A stretch of 64,000 nt of DNA from Methanocorpusculum sp. (GTDB taxonomy: Archaea; Halobacteriota; Methanomicrobia; Methanomicrobiales; Methanocorpusculaceae): NCBI GenBank assembly GCA_029987235.1, contig DALTWF010000001.1, forward strand, positions 1 through 64,000, in the 5' to 3' direction. A program made the translations under genes and the position numbers. The notes below the pieces were generated by a model that ran no database searches, had not been told where the DNA came from, and was given only the letters and a program-made list of their open reading frames with translations. Of this stretch, positions 7,362-15,746 are shown piece after piece (the stretch's first letter is position 1; every line of letters starts with the position of its first letter).

Positions 7362-8534
7362 ATGTCGCTTATTAAATCAAGTCCCCTCACCTCTGCAATT
7401 GCAGGCCACTTCATCATCGACCTGTACTCCCCGATTCTGCCGGTAATCCTCCCGCTTTTAATCGAATCGATGCATCTGTCCTATTTCCTTGCCGGTCTTG
7501 CCGTCACGGTATTCAACGTGGTCTCCTCGATAATTCAGCCGTTGGTCGGCATCTGGAGCGACAAAACCGGAAAACACGCAAGCATCGCACTCTGCATCCT
7601 TTTAGGCGCGGTAGGCATATCCTTTTCCGCAATAGCCGGCAACTACCTCATCCTCATCTGCCTTGTTGCGGGCGCCGCATTAGGGCACGCCTTTTTCCAC
7701 ACCTCCGGCATGGACCTGGTCTACAAAAACAGCCCGCCTGCAAAAATCGGCCTCTACAACTCGGTATTTACCACTGCAGGAAGTATCAGCTATGCATTAA
7801 GTCCCCTATTGGTCGGCGCGTTAATCGCATTCGCCGGCCTTCCTGCCGTATCATGGCTTGTGGTAATAGGACTCGTCGGCGCCGGATGGATATGGAAGAT
7901 GACGAAAAAATCCGATACCGCGGGAATAAGACACCGCACGCAGAATACGCGCCCGTCCGCGGTTGAAGGAAACAAAACCGCGGCCGCCCTGGTGGTCATC
8001 GTCTGCGCGTTGCGGGCAATCGGCTACATCGGCATAATCACCTACCTTCCCACCCTCCTCGTTCATACCCAGGAAGGCATGACCACCGTATTGGCCTCGG
8101 TCGTCGTAACCGTCATGCTGATTTCAGGCGTTGCAGGACAATTAATCGGAGGATGGGCGGGAGACAAAATCGGCCGCAAACTTATGCTGGTTGCCGGTCT
8201 TGCCGCATCCATTCCATCATACCTTCTTATATTTTCAGGCAGTCTCATTCTGATGTACACCGGTCTGATGCTGTATGCATTCTTTGCAAGCTGCTGCTAC
8301 GTAACCTCGGTTACCATGACACAGGAACTTATGCCGGGAAAAACCGGTCTTGCCTCAGGACTTACCCTTGGATTCACCCTCGGACTCGGCGGTCTTGCAG
8401 CATCAGGCATCGGTCTGATTGCAGACGCAACCGGAGACCTGTTTGGCGCGCTGTTTCTCTTAATTATCCCGATAATTCTTGCTCCGGTCATCGCGTTGTT
8501 TATTACGTACAAAAAACCGGCCGCAAAAGCGTAA
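7362..8534 (+). CDS. MFS transporter, fosmidomycin-resistance-like
   Basis: A 390-aa protein with about 12 hydrophobic segments in two halves and a hydrophilic central loop near residues 185-205. The motif GIWSDKTGKHAS near residue 62 is the MFS loop 2-3 signature, repeated weakly as GGWAGDKIGRKL in the second half. The N-terminal stretch AGHFIIDLYSPILPVILPLL resembles the Fsr (fosmidomycin efflux) group. The substrate cannot be deduced. It begins 28 bases after tRNA-Met on the same strand. Confidence 0.8.
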   Translation: MSLIKSSPLTSAIAGHFIIDLYSPILPVILPLLIESMHLSYFLAGLAVTVFNVVSSIIQPLVGIWSDKTGKHASIALCILLGAVGISFSAIAGNYLILICLVAGAALGHAFFHTSGMDLVYKNSPPAKIGLYNSVFTTAGSISYALSPLLVGALIAFAGLPAVSWLVVIGLVGAGWIWKMTKKSDTAGIRHRTQNTRPSAVEGNKTAAALVVIVCALRAIGYIGIITYLPTLLVHTQEGMTTVLASVVVTVMLISGVAGQLIGGWAGDKIGRKLMLVAGLAASIPSYLLIFSGSLILMYTGLMLYAFFASCCYVTSVTMTQELMPGKTGLASGLTLGFTLGLGGLAASGIGLIADATGDLFGALFLLIIPIILAPVIALFITYKKPAAKA

Positions 8535-8546
8535 AAAAAAAGAATA

Positions 8547-9071
8547 TTAATCCTGATGCAGGATACCGACATACGGCAGATTACGGTACCGCTGGTCGAC
8601 ATCAAGACCATAACCGACCACAAACTGCTTACCGATTGCAAAACCGATATAATCGCCCTCAAACGGAACACGCCGGCACTCATGCTTGTCAAGAAGCGTA
8701 CAGACCTTAAGCACCGCAGGTTCGCGCTCGGCAATCAGCTTTTTCACATGCGTAAGCGTAATACCCGTATCAATAACATCCTCAATGATAATAACATTCT
8801 GCCCCTTGATTTTCTCCGGCTCGACATCCAGTTTCATAAACACCGTACCGGTTGTAGTCGTACCAGAATAACTTACCGTCTGAATGAAATCGATATACGT
8901 CGGAATCGTCAGATGCTTTGCAAGTTCGCACGTAAAGAAAACCGCGCCCTTAAGAGTACACAAAAGGGTAACGCTTTTCCCCGCGAAATCACGGTCAATT
9001 TCCGCCGCAATTTCGCAAATCCGCTTTTCCACAGTCTCCTGTGAGAGAAGAACCTCAATAGTCTCAGCCAT
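8547..9071 (-). CDS. hpt: Hypoxanthine phosphoribosyltransferase
   Basis: A 174-aa protein that converts hypoxanthine or guanine plus PRPP to IMP or GMP. The PRPP loop VIIIEDVIDTGITL contains EDVIDTG at residues 97-103. LCTLKGAVFF at about 37-46 is the first PRPP loop region, and SYSGTTTTG is the flexible catalytic loop. The length and motifs match the bacterial-type Hpt family. It converges with the MFS gene (12-base gap) and is divergent from thymidylate synthase across a 58-base promoter region. With the adenine deaminase at 52668 it could salvage adenine through hypoxanthine. Confidence 0.92.
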   Translation of the reverse strand: MAETIEVLLSQETVEKRICEIAAEIDRDFAGKSVTLLCTLKGAVFFTCELAKHLTIPTYIDFIQTVSYSGTTTTGTVFMKLDVEPEKIKGQNVIIIEDVIDTGITLTHVKKLIAEREPAVLKVCTLLDKHECRRVPFEGDYIGFAIGKQFVVGYGLDVDQRYRNLPYVGILHQD

Positions 9072-9129
9072 GATAATAGATGTATGAAGTAAAAGAGATT
9101 ATATTTGTCGATACAACAAATACTATACT

Positions 9130-9852
9130 ATGAAATTAATCCGGGCTCCCGCACTCTCACGTGCCCACGAACTCATCATCAAATACATCCTCGAAAAAGG
9201 ATACCTCGTGACCACGGAAAACGGCGAAGAAACCATAGAAACCGACGAAATCTGCCTCTCCGTCGACACCCCGCTCGAATCCCCGATGGTATCGCCGAAT
9301 TCCCGCTTCAAAGAAGCGTTTCTTGCTGAATACGCCCGCAACTTAATCTGTGGCTCAGACGCCGTCTTTGAATACGACTACCACGGCAGACTCTTTGACT
9401 GGGGATGCGGACTTGTTTTGGACGGCGCAGAAATCCACCAGGACCAGATAAACTACATCATTGAAAAGTTAAAAGCAAACCCCGAATCACGCCGCGCGGT
9501 TGCCGTAACCTGGTGTCCCCCGGTTGACGACGGATTAAAAGACTGCCCCTGCCTTCAGCTTGTACAGTGTGTGGTGCGTGCGGGAAAACTCGACATGAAG
9601 GTCGTATTCAGAAGTAACGACATGCTGTCTGCATCCGGCTCGAATATGTACGCTCTTGTCAAACTCCAGGAATACATAGCAGAAAAAGTAGGCATACCCG
9701 TCGGCAAATACGCCCACATCTCTTTAGTGCCGCACATCTATTACAAACGCGATGCTGCTGATATTCCGCCGTTCTGCGGCAAAGGCACGGAATTTACGCC
9801 GTGCATCGAGGTCTGCAAAGCCTGCAAAGCCTGCGAAAAATCCCGCAGATAA
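9130..9852 (+). CDS. thyA: Thymidylate synthase, archaeal (methanogen) type
   Basis: A 240-aa protein that methylates dUMP to dTMP. The catalytic Cys is most likely C141 in DCPCLQL. VFRSNDMLSASGSNMYAL at 159-176 matches the Arg-Ser-Asn-Asp dUMP-binding segment of ThyA, and RRAVAVTW precedes the active site. Methanogen enzymes of this group are shorter than bacterial ThyA and probably use a methanopterin-type carbon donor (family knowledge). The last 16 residues carry four cysteines (C225, C229, C232, C235; C-x3-C-x2-C-x2-C) before a basic end, which is unusual for the family and could bind metal. TATA-like sequence lies in the short hpt-thyA gap. Confidence 0.9.
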   Translation: MKLIRAPALSRAHELIIKYILEKGYLVTTENGEETIETDEICLSVDTPLESPMVSPNSRFKEAFLAEYARNLICGSDAVFEYDYHGRLFDWGCGLVLDGAEIHQDQINYIIEKLKANPESRRAVAVTWCPPVDDGLKDCPCLQLVQCVVRAGKLDMKVVFRSNDMLSASGSNMYALVKLQEYIAEKVGIPVGKYAHISLVPHIYYKRDAADIPPFCGKGTEFTPCIEVCKACKACEKSRR

Positions 9853-9861
9853 CCTTTTTTT

Positions 9862-10494
9862 ATGCATATTCTCAGCCGCTGGATACTTTGTTTTATCGGG
9901 GTCTTTACCATGGGATTCGGTATCGCACTCTCCATTCAGGCAGGACTCGGCATTTCACCGATATCCTGTCTTCCCTACGTCTTAAACCAGTGGCTCGGCA
10001 TCTCGGTTGGAACAATGACGTTAATCATGAACATCATTTTTCTTATCCTGCAGATTGCGATTCTGAGAAAAGCGTTCAAAATATACCAGCTTCTTCAGAT
10101 TCCGCTGTTATTTGTCTTCAGTGCGGCAATTGATTTCTCACTCTGGCTTCTTTCCGGCGCGGTATCAGACTTTTATCCGCTGCAGTTTTGCATGATGCTT
10201 GCATCCTGCGGCATTATCGCACTTGGTCTTTTCTTCCTCTTAAAAGCAGACCTTCTGATGATGTCCGGGGATGCGCTGGTCCGGGCAATTGCAGAAGTTT
10301 CGAAAAAAGAATTTGGCAAAGTAAAAGTTGGTTTCGACTGTACCCTTGTTGCCGCAGCCGCGATAACATCGCTTTGCTCCATGCAGAGTATAGTGGGCAT
10401 ACGGGAGGGTTCTCTAGCGGCCGCAATCCTTATCGGGACCATTGTGCGGCTGCTTGTAAAGATAAGCACCCGGCGCAAGCAGCATATATATTAG
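9862..10494 (+). CDS. YczE/YitT-like integral membrane protein
   Basis: A 210-aa protein with five or six transmembrane segments. The N-terminal GIALSIQAGLGISPISCLPYVL and the later KADLLMMSGDALVRAIAEV match the YczE/YyaS-type membrane family, which has no firm function (transport has been proposed). It starts 9 bases after thyA in the same direction and ends in a basic tail (STRRKQ). The ATG at 9862 follows a T-run, so its own promoter is not obvious. Confidence 0.7.
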   Translation: MHILSRWILCFIGVFTMGFGIALSIQAGLGISPISCLPYVLNQWLGISVGTMTLIMNIIFLILQIAILRKAFKIYQLLQIPLLFVFSAAIDFSLWLLSGAVSDFYPLQFCMMLASCGIIALGLFFLLKADLLMMSGDALVRAIAEVSKKEFGKVKVGFDCTLVAAAAITSLCSMQSIVGIREGSLAAAILIGTIVRLLVKISTRRKQHIY

Positions 10495-10534
10495 AACATT
10501 TTATTTTATCTTAAAACAAATATTGTTTATACAA

Positions 10535-11482
10535 ATGATAAAGCACCCTGCCTTAATCATCCCGATACTCTTTGCCGCCCTGCTTGCAAGCATAGCAGTT
10601 TCCGTATGCATAGGTGTTACCGGATTTGACCTGCTCAGTCTGGACGGCGATACCGTGCACAAGATTTTCCTTGACATCAGACTGCCGAGAGTTCTTGGTG
10701 CATGTCTTGTGGGTCTCGGTCTTGCTGCTGCGGGCTGTGCCATGCAGGGGCTTTTCCGCAACCCGATGGCCGACCCGTACATTCTCGGAACCTCGGCGGG
10801 CGGTTCTCTTGGCGCTGCATGCGCAATCGCTTTTTTAGGCGGCATGTTTCTGCCGGTCTTTGCCTTTGCAGGCTCGCTTCTTTCCACTATCCTTGTCTAT
10901 ATCATATCAAAACGCAACGGCAGGATGTCGGTTGAAACAGTACTTTTATCCGGAATAGCCATTTCTTTATTCCTTTCCGCGCTGCTTTCGTTCATCATGT
11001 ACCTGTCGGGCGGAAGTCTGCAGAAGATAATGTTCTGGACGATGGGCGGGCTCTGGAATATGTCCTGGAGTCAGGTCGGGACCGGTCTGTTAGTGTTAAT
11101 CGGCTGTGCAGTGCTCTTTTTCTTCTCCCGCGACCTCAATATCTTAACGCTCGGAGAAGAGGATGCAATCCATCTTGGAGTAAACACCGAACGCCTGAAA
11201 AAACTTCTTCTTCTGGTATCTGCATTCATCACCGCAGTTGCGGTCAGTATTTCCGGCTGTATCGGCTTTGTCGGTCTGATTATCCCGCATATCATGCGGT
11301 CTTTTACCGGCCCGGACCACCGGATTCTTCTGCCCGCATCCATGTTATCCGGTGCTCTTCTTCTCATCTGGGCTGATACGCTTGCACGCACGCTTCCTGC
11401 GGAGATTCCGGTCGGCATTATCACGGCATTTTTAGGTGCTCCGTTCTTTATTTACCTGCTGCGCCGGAGGACAAAGGTATGA
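10535..11482 (+). CDS. FecCD/BtuC-family ABC transporter permease
   Basis: A 315-aa membrane protein from the ATG at 10535; an in-frame TTG at 10523 would add four residues and is less likely. It has about ten hydrophobic segments. LDIRLPRVLGACLVGLGLA, MQGLFRNPMADPYILGTSAG and IGFVGLIIPHIMRSFTGPDH are signatures of the FecCD family, which imports ferric siderophores, haem or cobamides. Its stop overlaps the ATPase start. No substrate-binding protein gene is adjacent. In a methanogen a cobamide or iron chelate is plausible, but substrate is an inference. Confidence 0.9.
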   Translation: MIKHPALIIPILFAALLASIAVSVCIGVTGFDLLSLDGDTVHKIFLDIRLPRVLGACLVGLGLAAAGCAMQGLFRNPMADPYILGTSAGGSLGAACAIAFLGGMFLPVFAFAGSLLSTILVYIISKRNGRMSVETVLLSGIAISLFLSALLSFIMYLSGGSLQKIMFWTMGGLWNMSWSQVGTGLLVLIGCAVLFFFSRDLNILTLGEEDAIHLGVNTERLKKLLLLVSAFITAVAVSISGCIGFVGLIIPHIMRSFTGPDHRILLPASMLSGALLLIWADTLARTLPAEIPVGIITAFLGAPFFIYLLRRRTKV

Positions 11483-12693
11483 ACGTACTTGAAGCGCGTG
11501 ACATCTCGGTCGCCTACGGTGACCGTGTCATTATCGAAAAACTCAGTCTTGGGGTAAAGCAGGGCGGTTTTGTCGGTATTTTAGGTCCGAACGGCTGCGG
11601 AAAAACCACGCTTCTGCGCACCATGTCGCGGATTTTAAAACCGGCGGAGGGGGAAATTCTGGTAAAGGGGAAGAGAGCCGAATCGTATGATTCCCGCGCG
11701 TATGCAAAGATTCTCGGCTGCGTAAGCCAGGAAACAGGCGTTGCGTTTGCCTTTACCGTGCGGGATGTGGTGATGATGGGGAGGCACCCTTATGTCGGCA
11801 GAATGTCTTCGCTTTCCAAGGAAGATATCGCAGCCGTTGACCGTGCAATGGAAATCTGCAGTGTAAGTCACTTAAAAGACCGGTTTATCACGGAGATTTC
11901 CGGAGGCGAGCGTCAGCGTGTCTTAATTGCACGAACACTTGCGCAGAATCCGGAGATTCTTCTGCTGGATGAGCCCACGTCGCATCTTGACATCAATCAC
12001 CAGATTGACATTTTGTCGATGATTCGGTCTCTGACGCCGGAAATAACGGTAATCGGTGTTCTGCATGACTTAAACATCGCCTCCTATTTCTGCGACACGA
12101 TTGTTCTGATGAACCATGGAAAAATTGTTGCAGCGGGCACGCCGCAGGAGGTTTTGACGCGGGAACTCATCAGAGAGGTTTTTTCGATAAAAATGATGGT
12201 GTCCTCTCATCCTGTAACGGGAAAACCGTATCTTATCCCCGAATACGGCTGTTTTTCAAAGCCGGATTCACGAAAGGTGCATGTCATTTCAGGCGGAGGT
12301 TCGGGAACGGATGTCTTTTACAGCCTGTGCATGCGGGGGATTTCGGTAACGGCGGGTGTTCTTGCCGTAAATGATTCGGATTATGAATCCGCCCGTATTC
12401 TCGGTCTTGATACCGTGGTCGAGGAACCGTTTGCAAAAGTCTCAAAAGAGGCGGCAAATCATGCAGAAGCTCTTGCAAAAGAGGCGGATATGGTGGTGGT
12501 AACACCTATGCAGGTCGGAGACGGCAATCTTGCAAATCTTGAAATCCTTGAGGGTATGGGTAAAAAAGTGTATTTTGTCGGCGATATTGAGGATTTCACC
12601 GGAGGGTTTGCTTCGGCAATCAAAAACAATCTGACTGCAGCAGGGGCTGTGTGTGTGGAAAATACAGCTGAACTGATGAAAAAACTGGTGTAA
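11479..12693 (+). CDS. ABC transporter ATPase (FecE/BtuD type) with C-terminal extension
   Basis: A 404-aa protein. Residues 1-255 are a complete ATPase: Walker A GPNGCGKTT at 36-44, Q-loop CVSQETG near 81, signature SGGERQ at 141-146, Walker B LLLDEPTSHLD with DE at 164-165, and an H-loop HDLN. A further 140 residues (about 265-404), not part of the core, start VHVISGGGSG and look like a Rossmann-type domain, ending with VYFVGDIEDFTGG and VCVENTAELM. Methanogen cobamide-type transporters often carry such an extension. It overlaps the permease by four bases and its stop abuts the convergent radical SAM gene. Confidence 0.88.
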   Translation: MNVLEARDISVAYGDRVIIEKLSLGVKQGGFVGILGPNGCGKTTLLRTMSRILKPAEGEILVKGKRAESYDSRAYAKILGCVSQETGVAFAFTVRDVVMMGRHPYVGRMSSLSKEDIAAVDRAMEICSVSHLKDRFITEISGGERQRVLIARTLAQNPEILLLDEPTSHLDINHQIDILSMIRSLTPEITVIGVLHDLNIASYFCDTIVLMNHGKIVAAGTPQEVLTRELIREVFSIKMMVSSHPVTGKPYLIPEYGCFSKPDSRKVHVISGGGSGTDVFYSLCMRGISVTAGVLAVNDSDYESARILGLDTVVEEPFAKVSKEAANHAEALAKEADMVVVTPMQVGDGNLANLEILEGMGKKVYFVGDIEDFTGGFASAIKNNLTAAGAVCVENTAELMKKLV

Positions 12694-13779
12694 TCAGACC
12701 CTGTTGTACAGCGTGTCGCGCTGAACAAGCCGGCGTCCGATATCTTCGCACATCATGCCCATTTCTTCAGGGCTGAAATAATCCGCGTCTTCTCCCGCAC
12801 CCGCCTCGCGTGAAAGCGAGTCAATAAACATCGTACCCCCGACATCGTTTCCGCCCGCCATGAGACATGCCTGCGTCATTTTCTGACCGATTTTCGACCA
12901 GGGCACCTGAATATTTATGACATTGTCCAAAAAGAGCCGCGATACGGCGATTAAGAGTAAATCCTCGCGGCCGAATGCATCATGCGTTACGCGCCCGGAA
13001 TTTCCAAGAGGCGTATTTTTGTGCAGGAATGCCAGGGGGACAAGTTCGGAAAATACGTTACAGTCGTCCTGTATTTTGCGCAGAATCGACAAATGGCGGG
13101 CGCGTTCCGGTACGGTTTCCACCGAGCCGTACATAATAGTTGAAGTCGCTTTAAAACCGGCGGCTCCCGCCTCGCGTATAATTCTGCACCAGTCTTCGGT
13201 CTTCAGTTTTTTGCTGCAGATAATCCGACGCACGCGGTCAACTAAAATTTCCGCAGCCGTTCCCTGAACGGAGTTCAGTCCTGCCTCTTTTAAGGAGCGC
13301 AGGGCTTCAGCCGTTGAAACACCGGAGCGTTCTGCCGCATATAATATCTCATCCGGGCTGCAGCCGTGCACATGAATACCCGGAATTTCTTCATGAAATG
13401 CTTTGATTATACTGATGTAGGAGTCTAAATTGAAATCCGGATGAATTCCTGCAAGATAGCAGACCTCGGTCACATTCTTGTCAAGGGCTTCGCGGCAGCG
13501 GGCGCGGAATTCCGCATCTGATAAGAAATACGCACCATCCTCGTCCGGATGGCGGCCGAATGCACACAGACCGCAGCGGTTTTTGCAGATGTTCGTCAGA
13601 TGGATGTTCATGTTTCTGACATACGTAACATCCGTTCCTGCACGTTCTTCCCGTAAAATATCGGCCGCTTCCGCGATTTTCCAGACGTCCCTTCCGCGGG
13701 ATGAAAGAAGAAATGCGGCCTCTTCTTCGCTCATCCGCGCCCCGCCGAGCGTGTCGGAAAGAATCTCAGATACGTTCAT
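12694..13779 (-). CDS. cofH: CofH-like radical SAM enzyme (FO synthase subunit 2)
   Basis: A 361-aa radical SAM protein. The 4Fe-4S motif is C65-x3-C69-x2-C72 in NICKNRCGLCAF. AGIHPDFN matches the GxHP region of the CofH/MqnE/MqnC group, and VPWSKIG with GGNDVGGTM matches the C-terminal CofH region. CofH joins tyrosine-derived hydroxybenzyl to 5-amino-6-ribitylaminouracil to make the F420 chromophore precursor. The partner cofG is not adjacent. Methanogens may encode more than one CofH-like protein, so this could be a paralogue with a different substrate. Its start overlaps the downstream end of the signal peptidase gene by four bases. Confidence 0.75.
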   Translation of the reverse strand: MNVSEILSDTLGGARMSEEEAAFLLSSRGRDVWKIAEAADILREERAGTDVTYVRNMNIHLTNICKNRCGLCAFGRHPDEDGAYFLSDAEFRARCREALDKNVTEVCYLAGIHPDFNLDSYISIIKAFHEEIPGIHVHGCSPDEILYAAERSGVSTAEALRSLKEAGLNSVQGTAAEILVDRVRRIICSKKLKTEDWCRIIREAGAAGFKATSTIMYGSVETVPERARHLSILRKIQDDCNVFSELVPLAFLHKNTPLGNSGRVTHDAFGREDLLLIAVSRLFLDNVINIQVPWSKIGQKMTQACLMAGGNDVGGTMFIDSLSREAGAGEDADYFSPEEMGMMCEDIGRRLVQRDTLYNRV

Positions 13780-14438
13780 TTCTTTCCTCTTACCCGTGAT
13801 ACAATTTCAATTACGACGATAATGCCGATTACGATAAGAATACAGGGAATAATGTTTAACGGAACCCATCCGATTAACGGAATCGCAAAAATCGCTTTTC
13901 CGACAATCCATTCCTCTTTTACCGGCTGCATGCGGCCGTATGCGGCAAAAATACCGTTCTGGTCGTAATCTTTGTTGGTAATCACATTATCGCCTTTGGT
14001 GATAACACCCGCATGCGCAGCATCGCCGGCAAATCCCATCGCCGCGGCCTCATCAGCGGTTATTTTCTTGATTGCCCGGTGAATAATCGGCGTAACCCCG
14101 TCAATGCCGTTTGGTTTGTAGACAATCACATCACCGTATCCGTTGAAAATCTGCGGAGAATTCGCGGCGATTGCTTCTTCCTGCGTCTGCCATCCGCCGA
14201 ACCTGTTTTCATCGGTGACGAAAACAAGCGCATAGGTCATGATATTAGGTTCCATGCTGCCGGATTCAACTGCGATTAATGCAGGCCATGTTCCCGAAAC
14301 GGCAAAAAGCGTGATACCGATAAAGGCAACTACGCCGACGATTATGAGTATCTCCTTTAAAAACGACTTAGCGCCCTCTTTTTTTGCATCTGCATCTTTT
14401 TGTCCGGCTTTAATCCCGGTACTTTTTTTTGCCGCCAT
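13776..14438 (-). CDS. Archaeal signal peptidase I (S26B)
   Basis: A 220-aa protein with a Lys-rich cytoplasmic N-terminus (1-25), a transmembrane helix at about 27-48, an extracytoplasmic catalytic domain and a second hydrophobic segment at about 188-212. The nucleophile is probably S61 in ESGSMEPN. H120 in PIIHRAI replaces the bacterial Lys, as in the archaeal/eukaryotic ER type, and D150 lies in ITKGDN. It cleaves signal peptides from exported proteins such as the PEGA protein at 40956. It overlaps the cofH start and follows the cis-prenyltransferase-like gene on the same strand. Confidence 0.9.
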   Translation of the reverse strand: MAAKKSTGIKAGQKDADAKKEGAKSFLKEILIIVGVVAFIGITLFAVSGTWPALIAVESGSMEPNIMTYALVFVTDENRFGGWQTQEEAIAANSPQIFNGYGDVIVYKPNGIDGVTPIIHRAIKKITADEAAAMGFAGDAAHAGVITKGDNVITNKDYDQNGIFAAYGRMQPVKEEWIVGKAIFAIPLIGWVPLNIIPCILIVIGIIVVIEIVSRVRGKK

Positions 14439-14474
14439 TTTTGTTACCTACCTGTTTGAAAAGATACCCATAAA

Positions 14475-15071
14475 TTATTTCCCGTAGCGCCGGGTGCGTG
14501 CTTCAAAATCACGCAGGGCGCGAAGGAAATCGACTCTGCGGAAATTGTCCCAGTTGATATCGGTAAAGAGCAGTTCCGAATACACTGACTGCCAGATGAG
14601 AAAATCCGTCAGATGGCTTTTACCGGTCTTGATGATGAAATCCGGATTTACCTGATATGACAGATGCGACTCGATTACGGATTCATCGATTTTTTCCGGC
14701 TCGATTCCTTCTTTTGCGATTTTTACAATTGCATCACAGATTTCTTCAGTTCCTCCCTTGCCGACCACAATCAGAATCTTCTGCGCGCCGGAACCGATGG
14801 TTTTTTCACCCGCCTCTGAAATGATGGTGACCCCGGTTTTATCCTTAAGGGATTCGGGCGGAAGACAGGGCATTGGAATCTTTGCCGACTGGGAACTGAT
14901 ATGGAAAATGAGCCGGCCGATTTTTTCAAACTCTCCTGCCCAGGAGACCACGTCCCAGAGTTTTTCCGGCGAGGATGCGACATCGTCTTCGTCCAGCATA
15001 AAACAAATCTCTCTCGGGAAGTTTTCCAGTTTTTTTGCTATGGAATATTCATATATTTTATAGCGCAGCAT
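14475..15071 (-). CDS. Divergent cis-prenyltransferase (UppS)-like protein
   Basis: A 198-aa protein from the ATG at 15071. This start is chosen because a minus-strand TATA box (TCATATATAA, 15101-15110) sits about 34 bases upstream; an ATG at 15098 lies almost at the box. The C-terminal half is clearly related to undecaprenyl diphosphate synthase: PDFIIKTGKSHLTDFLIWQ, then ELLFTDINWDNF and a terminal ARTRRYG. The N-terminal MDGNRRWA motif with the catalytic Asp is not there, replaced by ICFMLDEDDVASS. The RTG arginine is Lys. It may be a non-catalytic or heteromeric subunit, like eukaryotic NgBR/Nus1, or a changed enzyme. Family is confident, activity uncertain. Confidence 0.75.
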   Translation of the reverse strand: MLRYKIYEYSIAKKLENFPREICFMLDEDDVASSPEKLWDVVSWAGEFEKIGRLIFHISSQSAKIPMPCLPPESLKDKTGVTIISEAGEKTIGSGAQKILIVVGKGGTEEICDAIVKIAKEGIEPEKIDESVIESHLSYQVNPDFIIKTGKSHLTDFLIWQSVYSELLFTDINWDNFRRVDFLRALRDFEARTRRYGK

Positions 15072-15162
15072 ACTGTTACTGTATAATGTATTTTTCATAC
15101 TTATATATGAATTACACGCATGATGCGTCACCTATATATTGTTGGAAAACAGACATACATTT
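15072..15162. promoter_or_regulatory. Divergent promoter with two TATA boxes
   Basis: The minus-strand box TCATATATAA at 15101-15110 serves the UppS-like gene. The plus-strand box CCTATATATT at 15131-15140 lies about 25 bases before the ATG at 15163. The spacing makes both messages near-leaderless and decides the starts chosen for both genes. Confidence 0.6.
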
Positions 15163-15480
15163 ATGATATCCCCATCTGATTTAACGAAAGAGATAGAGGC
15201 GCGTCTGAAAAACTATCTCTCACGTGACAAATCCGGGATTAGAAAAGCCCTGCTCACGCTGATTGTAAAAATCAGAACTGTAACCATCGGTCAGTTGTAC
15301 GAAGCGCTTTCCAAAACCTTTGATGTTACGTATCATTCGGTAGCATCCATGGTCGGCATTATTTCGTCCAAGTTCGGCATACTCTCCCAGAAAAAGACAA
15401 AGGATGCCGATCTTGCTACATATGAACTTAAAAGCCAGTATGCAGCAATTGTAGAGCGGGTAATTTCTGCAGTACAATGA
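15163..15480 (+). CDS. DUF2551-family methanogen protein, HTH-like
   Basis: A 105-aa protein beginning MISPSDLTKE. An upstream in-frame TTG at 15139 was rejected because the TATA box at 15131-15140 overlaps it. The sequence matches the DUF2551 family of methanogens. The segment IGQLYEALSKTFDVTYHSVASMVGII has the look of a winged helix, so DNA or RNA binding is likely. It is the first gene of an overlapping run to archease and RtcB and may regulate it. Function is inferred from context only. Confidence 0.7.
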   Translation: MISPSDLTKEIEARLKNYLSRDKSGIRKALLTLIVKIRTVTIGQLYEALSKTFDVTYHSVASMVGIISSKFGILSQKKTKDADLATYELKSQYAAIVERVISAVQ

Positions 15481-15746
15481 CAGGACCCGAGGCGTTTCCG
15501 ACAATTCCTGTTGCGCAGGACGTAATAGACTATATGGACGAGCGCGGCGGGGATTTCAGAATAAGTACTACCTGCAGCGGTCCGGTTTTGATGCCGACGC
15601 GTGTAAAACCGGCAAAATCATCTGACATTGCTATTCGTGTCGGAAAACACATTTTATTTATCTCGCGTTACCAGATTCAGTGGATTGAAGAAGTCACTAT
15701 GGATATGGTTCCGCGGTTCCCCTTCGAAGACGAGCATGAGTTTTGA
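15477..15746 (+). CDS. Conserved small methanogen protein of unknown function
   Basis: An 89-aa protein overlapping the DUF2551 gene by four bases and the archease start by eleven, so it is coupled to both. No known domain is recognised. The centre, GGDFRISTTCSGPVLMPTRV followed by KSSDIAIRVG and LFISRYQ, suggests a small all-beta fold. The tight overlaps on both sides argue that it is a real gene with a role tied to the RtcB operon. Confidence 0.7.
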   Translation: MTGPEAFPTIPVAQDVIDYMDERGGDFRISTTCSGPVLMPTRVKPAKSSDIAIRVGKHILFISRYQIQWIEEVTMDMVPRFPFEDEHEF

